Shown: in pieces, positions 5,759 to 7,185 of the stretch
Position numbering within the stretch: the stretch's first letter is position 1
How the letters are laid out: every line of letters starts with the position of its first letter
Assembly: GCA_002331625.1 (NCBI GenBank)
Contig: DCZN01000057.1
Location: 38,392-45,576 of the forward strand
Direction: 5' to 3'
Source: Nitrospira sp. UBA2083
GTDB lineage: Bacteria; Nitrospirota; Nitrospiria; Nitrospirales; Nitrospiraceae
Length of the DNA: 7,185 nt
Translations under genes and position numbers: made by a program
Notes under the pieces: generated by a model
Told to the model about the DNA's origin: nothing
The model's database searches: none
What the model saw: only the letters and a program-made list of their open reading frames with translations

Positions 5759-7039
5759 TTAGTACTGCAGCTGCAACGCCACGTGGAACGAGTCCACCTT
5801 GTTGGCGCCGTTCGCATTCGCACTGTTCGTAAAATCATTCAGGCCCTTGCTTTCAATGTCGCCGTACCGGCCATACGCCGAAATCCGCGCATTGTGGCCC
5901 GAGATGATGTAGTTCACGCCATACTCCCACTCCTGCCGCATGGCGCTATACCGCGGGTCAATGCTCGTGAATCGGAAATACGGCTGGAACCGCCCAATGC
6001 CCACTTCATGGGGCAGCAGGTACAAGCCATACACGGTCCACGAGTGGCCATTGAAGATGCAGAAACAGCTGCCAGCAAAAGCACCGGTTCCATAATTGGC
6101 CCAGTACCGCTTGAATTCGCCGTTGAACGTCAGCACGCCCATGTTGTTCGGCAGCACCTTCTCAATCAACAGGTCGACGATCCCCCCGGTGAAATCCGCC
6201 ACATTCCCGTTGCCGCCGTTGCCAGCCCCATCTTTCTGATGGATGACGTTACCCGAAATCGCCAGGATATCGCCGGCCGTGCCGTAATAGGTGCCGCTCG
6301 TGTAATACCCCGGATTGATTTCATCGTTCAACAGGTTCCATTGCAACCGCCCCGCGTACAACAAGCTGCCGGTCGGATTCGGTCCCCCCCGCGCGCCCGT
6401 GAACACAGAGGCCACGTACAGGAGGTGCGTTCCAAACGGATGGACTTTCCCGAAGAAGACCGCGCCGTTATCACGACCATAGAGCCCAGCCTGGCCGCCG
6501 ACACTTCCACTTCCATTGCCGTTTGGAAAGTTTGCGCTGAAGTCTGCCGGGTTGAACGGGGTGCGGAAGCCATCGAACGTCGCATGGTAATACGGCCCGT
6601 TCAACTCTCCGCGCTCGCTCGGCACCAAGGTGCGGCCCACCCAGAGGTTGACCATCTCGTTGAACTCGAATTTCCCGATCGCATCGAGCAGTCCGATGTT
6701 GGAGTTACCGCCAAAATGATTGGTGCTACCACCACCGACGGCGCAGTTAAAACATTCCGTGTTGAAGGTGAACTTTATATACTTGTGGATCTGCCCGTCG
6801 ATGTAGATACGAGCATTGTTGATGGCGAAGTCGTTGCTGTAATGACCTCCAGCATTACCCTCGACGCTGTTGAAGCTGCCGCGGATCCCCATCCCCACGG
6901 AAATCCACTTGTCCTCATCCGCCTTGATCGTGCCACCAGCAAAGGCGCTGGGCAGCGTGGATCCCATTCCAGCCACCAGCGCCGTCAGGGCCCCAGCAAC
7001 TATAACTTGTTTCCACCGCCTCCCGTATTGTCCCTTCAT
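5759..7039 (-). CDS. Outer-membrane beta-barrel porin (phosphate-selective porin-like)
   Basis: This 426-residue secreted protein begins MKGQYGRRWKQVIVAGALTA, a basic N-region and hydrophobic core, with a signal-peptidase site probably after SAFA (A34). The mature part alternates aromatic and polar residues as in beta strands, e.g. INNARIYIDGQIHKYIKFTF, with glycine/asparagine-rich loops (NGNGSGSVGG, DGAGNGGNG). It ends FHVALQLQY, with the C-terminal aromatic residue expected of a Bam-dependent outer-membrane strand. The overall pattern resembles OprO/OprP-like porins, but substrate selectivity cannot be read. It would form a diffusion channel in the outer membrane. Two unusual cysteine pairs occur, C96/C99 (ECFNC) and C325/C327 (SCFC). 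An upstream in-frame ATG at 7090 would add 17 residues before the signal peptide; the start at 7039 is preferred because of its ribosome site and signal-peptide position. Codons lean strongly to C/G endings, suggesting high expression. It has its own terminator. Confidence 0.85.
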   Translation of the reverse strand: MKGQYGRRWKQVIVAGALTALVAGMGSTLPSAFAGGTIKADEDKWISVGMGIRGSFNSVEGNAGGHYSNDFAINNARIYIDGQIHKYIKFTFNTECFNCAVGGGSTNHFGGNSNIGLLDAIGKFEFNEMVNLWVGRTLVPSERGELNGPYYHATFDGFRTPFNPADFSANFPNGNGSGSVGGQAGLYGRDNGAVFFGKVHPFGTHLLYVASVFTGARGGPNPTGSLLYAGRLQWNLLNDEINPGYYTSGTYYGTAGDILAISGNVIHQKDGAGNGGNGNVADFTGGIVDLLIEKVLPNNMGVLTFNGEFKRYWANYGTGAFAGSCFCIFNGHSWTVYGLYLLPHEVGIGRFQPYFRFTSIDPRYSAMRQEWEYGVNYIISGHNARISAYGRYGDIESKGLNDFTNSANANGANKVDSFHVALQLQY

Positions 7040-7046
7040 ACTGATG

Positions 7047-7055
7047 CCCTCCCTT
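7047..7055 (-). promoter_or_regulatory. Ribosome binding site deciding the porin start
   Basis: Read on the minus strand, AAGGGAGGG ends 7 bases before the ATG at 7039. It contains a GGGAGG core at good spacing, while the upstream ATG at 7090 has no comparable site. This fixes the start at the signal peptide MKGQYG. Confidence 0.75.
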
Positions 7056-7185
7056 GTGATTGTGAGCTTATGCGCCCACTCCAAGTGCAACTCGGGGCCT
7101 CCCCCTCAGTGAGATTCCCAACCTGACGCCCGATCACCAAGTGGCTCGCCGAGTAAAACAGTTACACCGTCAAGTGCTGGCGGAC

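Noticed and set aside
7090..7110. Sigma-54-like element upstream of the porin (GGCCCCGAGTTGC on the minus strand)
   Set aside because: The GG and GC dinucleotides are 9 bases apart instead of the strictly required 10, and there is no other support.
5708..7126. 472-codon open frame on the plus strand opposite the porin
   Set aside because: It is a shadow of the porin's biased codons. Its translation is rich in V, R and P without domains, it spans the porin terminator, and the porin has a signal peptide, ribosome site and terminator.
7091..7185. A possible gene fragment at the right edge (frame from GTG 7141, or minus-strand tail ending at 7162)
   Set aside because: More than one frame on both strands is open over this short stretch, with no ribosome site or recognisable residues, so no call can be supported.
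1..7185. CRISPR array, tRNA, rRNA, insertion sequence or attachment site
   Set aside because: I saw no regularly spaced repeats, cloverleaf, rRNA signature, transposase or flanking direct repeats.

Overview
The window looks like a chromosomal stretch from a Gram-negative, flagellated, environmental bacterium. The outer-membrane porin with a Sec signal peptide, the cobalamin-type radical SAM protein and the gene style fit Nitrospira or a close relative in Nitrospirota. That assignment is inference from overall resemblance, and no marker gene in the window proves it.

Layout, left to right. Positions 1-209 hold at most the last codons of a plus-strand gene, at low confidence. Two minus-strand genes follow: a soluble hybrid histidine kinase (855-2774, transcribed first) and, 72 bases downstream of it, a small cytoplasmic DsbA/FrnE-like thioredoxin-fold protein (210-782). 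They may be co-transcribed. A perfectly paired hairpin sits over the kinase stop codon. A 228-base divergent intergenic region (2775-3002) carries a 9-bp inverted repeat and a near-perfect flagellar sigma-28 promoter (TAAAGTTT-N11-ACCGATAA).

This promoter faces a short, solitary FlgC-like flagellar rod protein gene (3003-3356), which ends at an intrinsic terminator (3368-3423). A pyrimidine-rich leader with an inverted repeat comes next, then a 724-residue B12-binding-type radical SAM protein (3504-5678) with an unusual CX4CX2C cluster motif. On the minus strand, converging on it, is an outer-membrane beta-barrel porin (5759-7039). The porin has a strong ribosome binding site and a strong terminator (5682-5724). 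The last 130 bases are its upstream region, with no clear promoter.

The genes do not form one obvious pathway. The kinase and DsbA-like pair suggests signalling with a possible redox link. The rod-like gene belongs to the late flagellar regulon by its promoter. The radical SAM protein is of unknown substrate, and the porin is an independent, probably well expressed, unit. The most noteworthy points are the sigma-28-driven orphan rod protein and the radical SAM enzyme with variant cysteine spacing.
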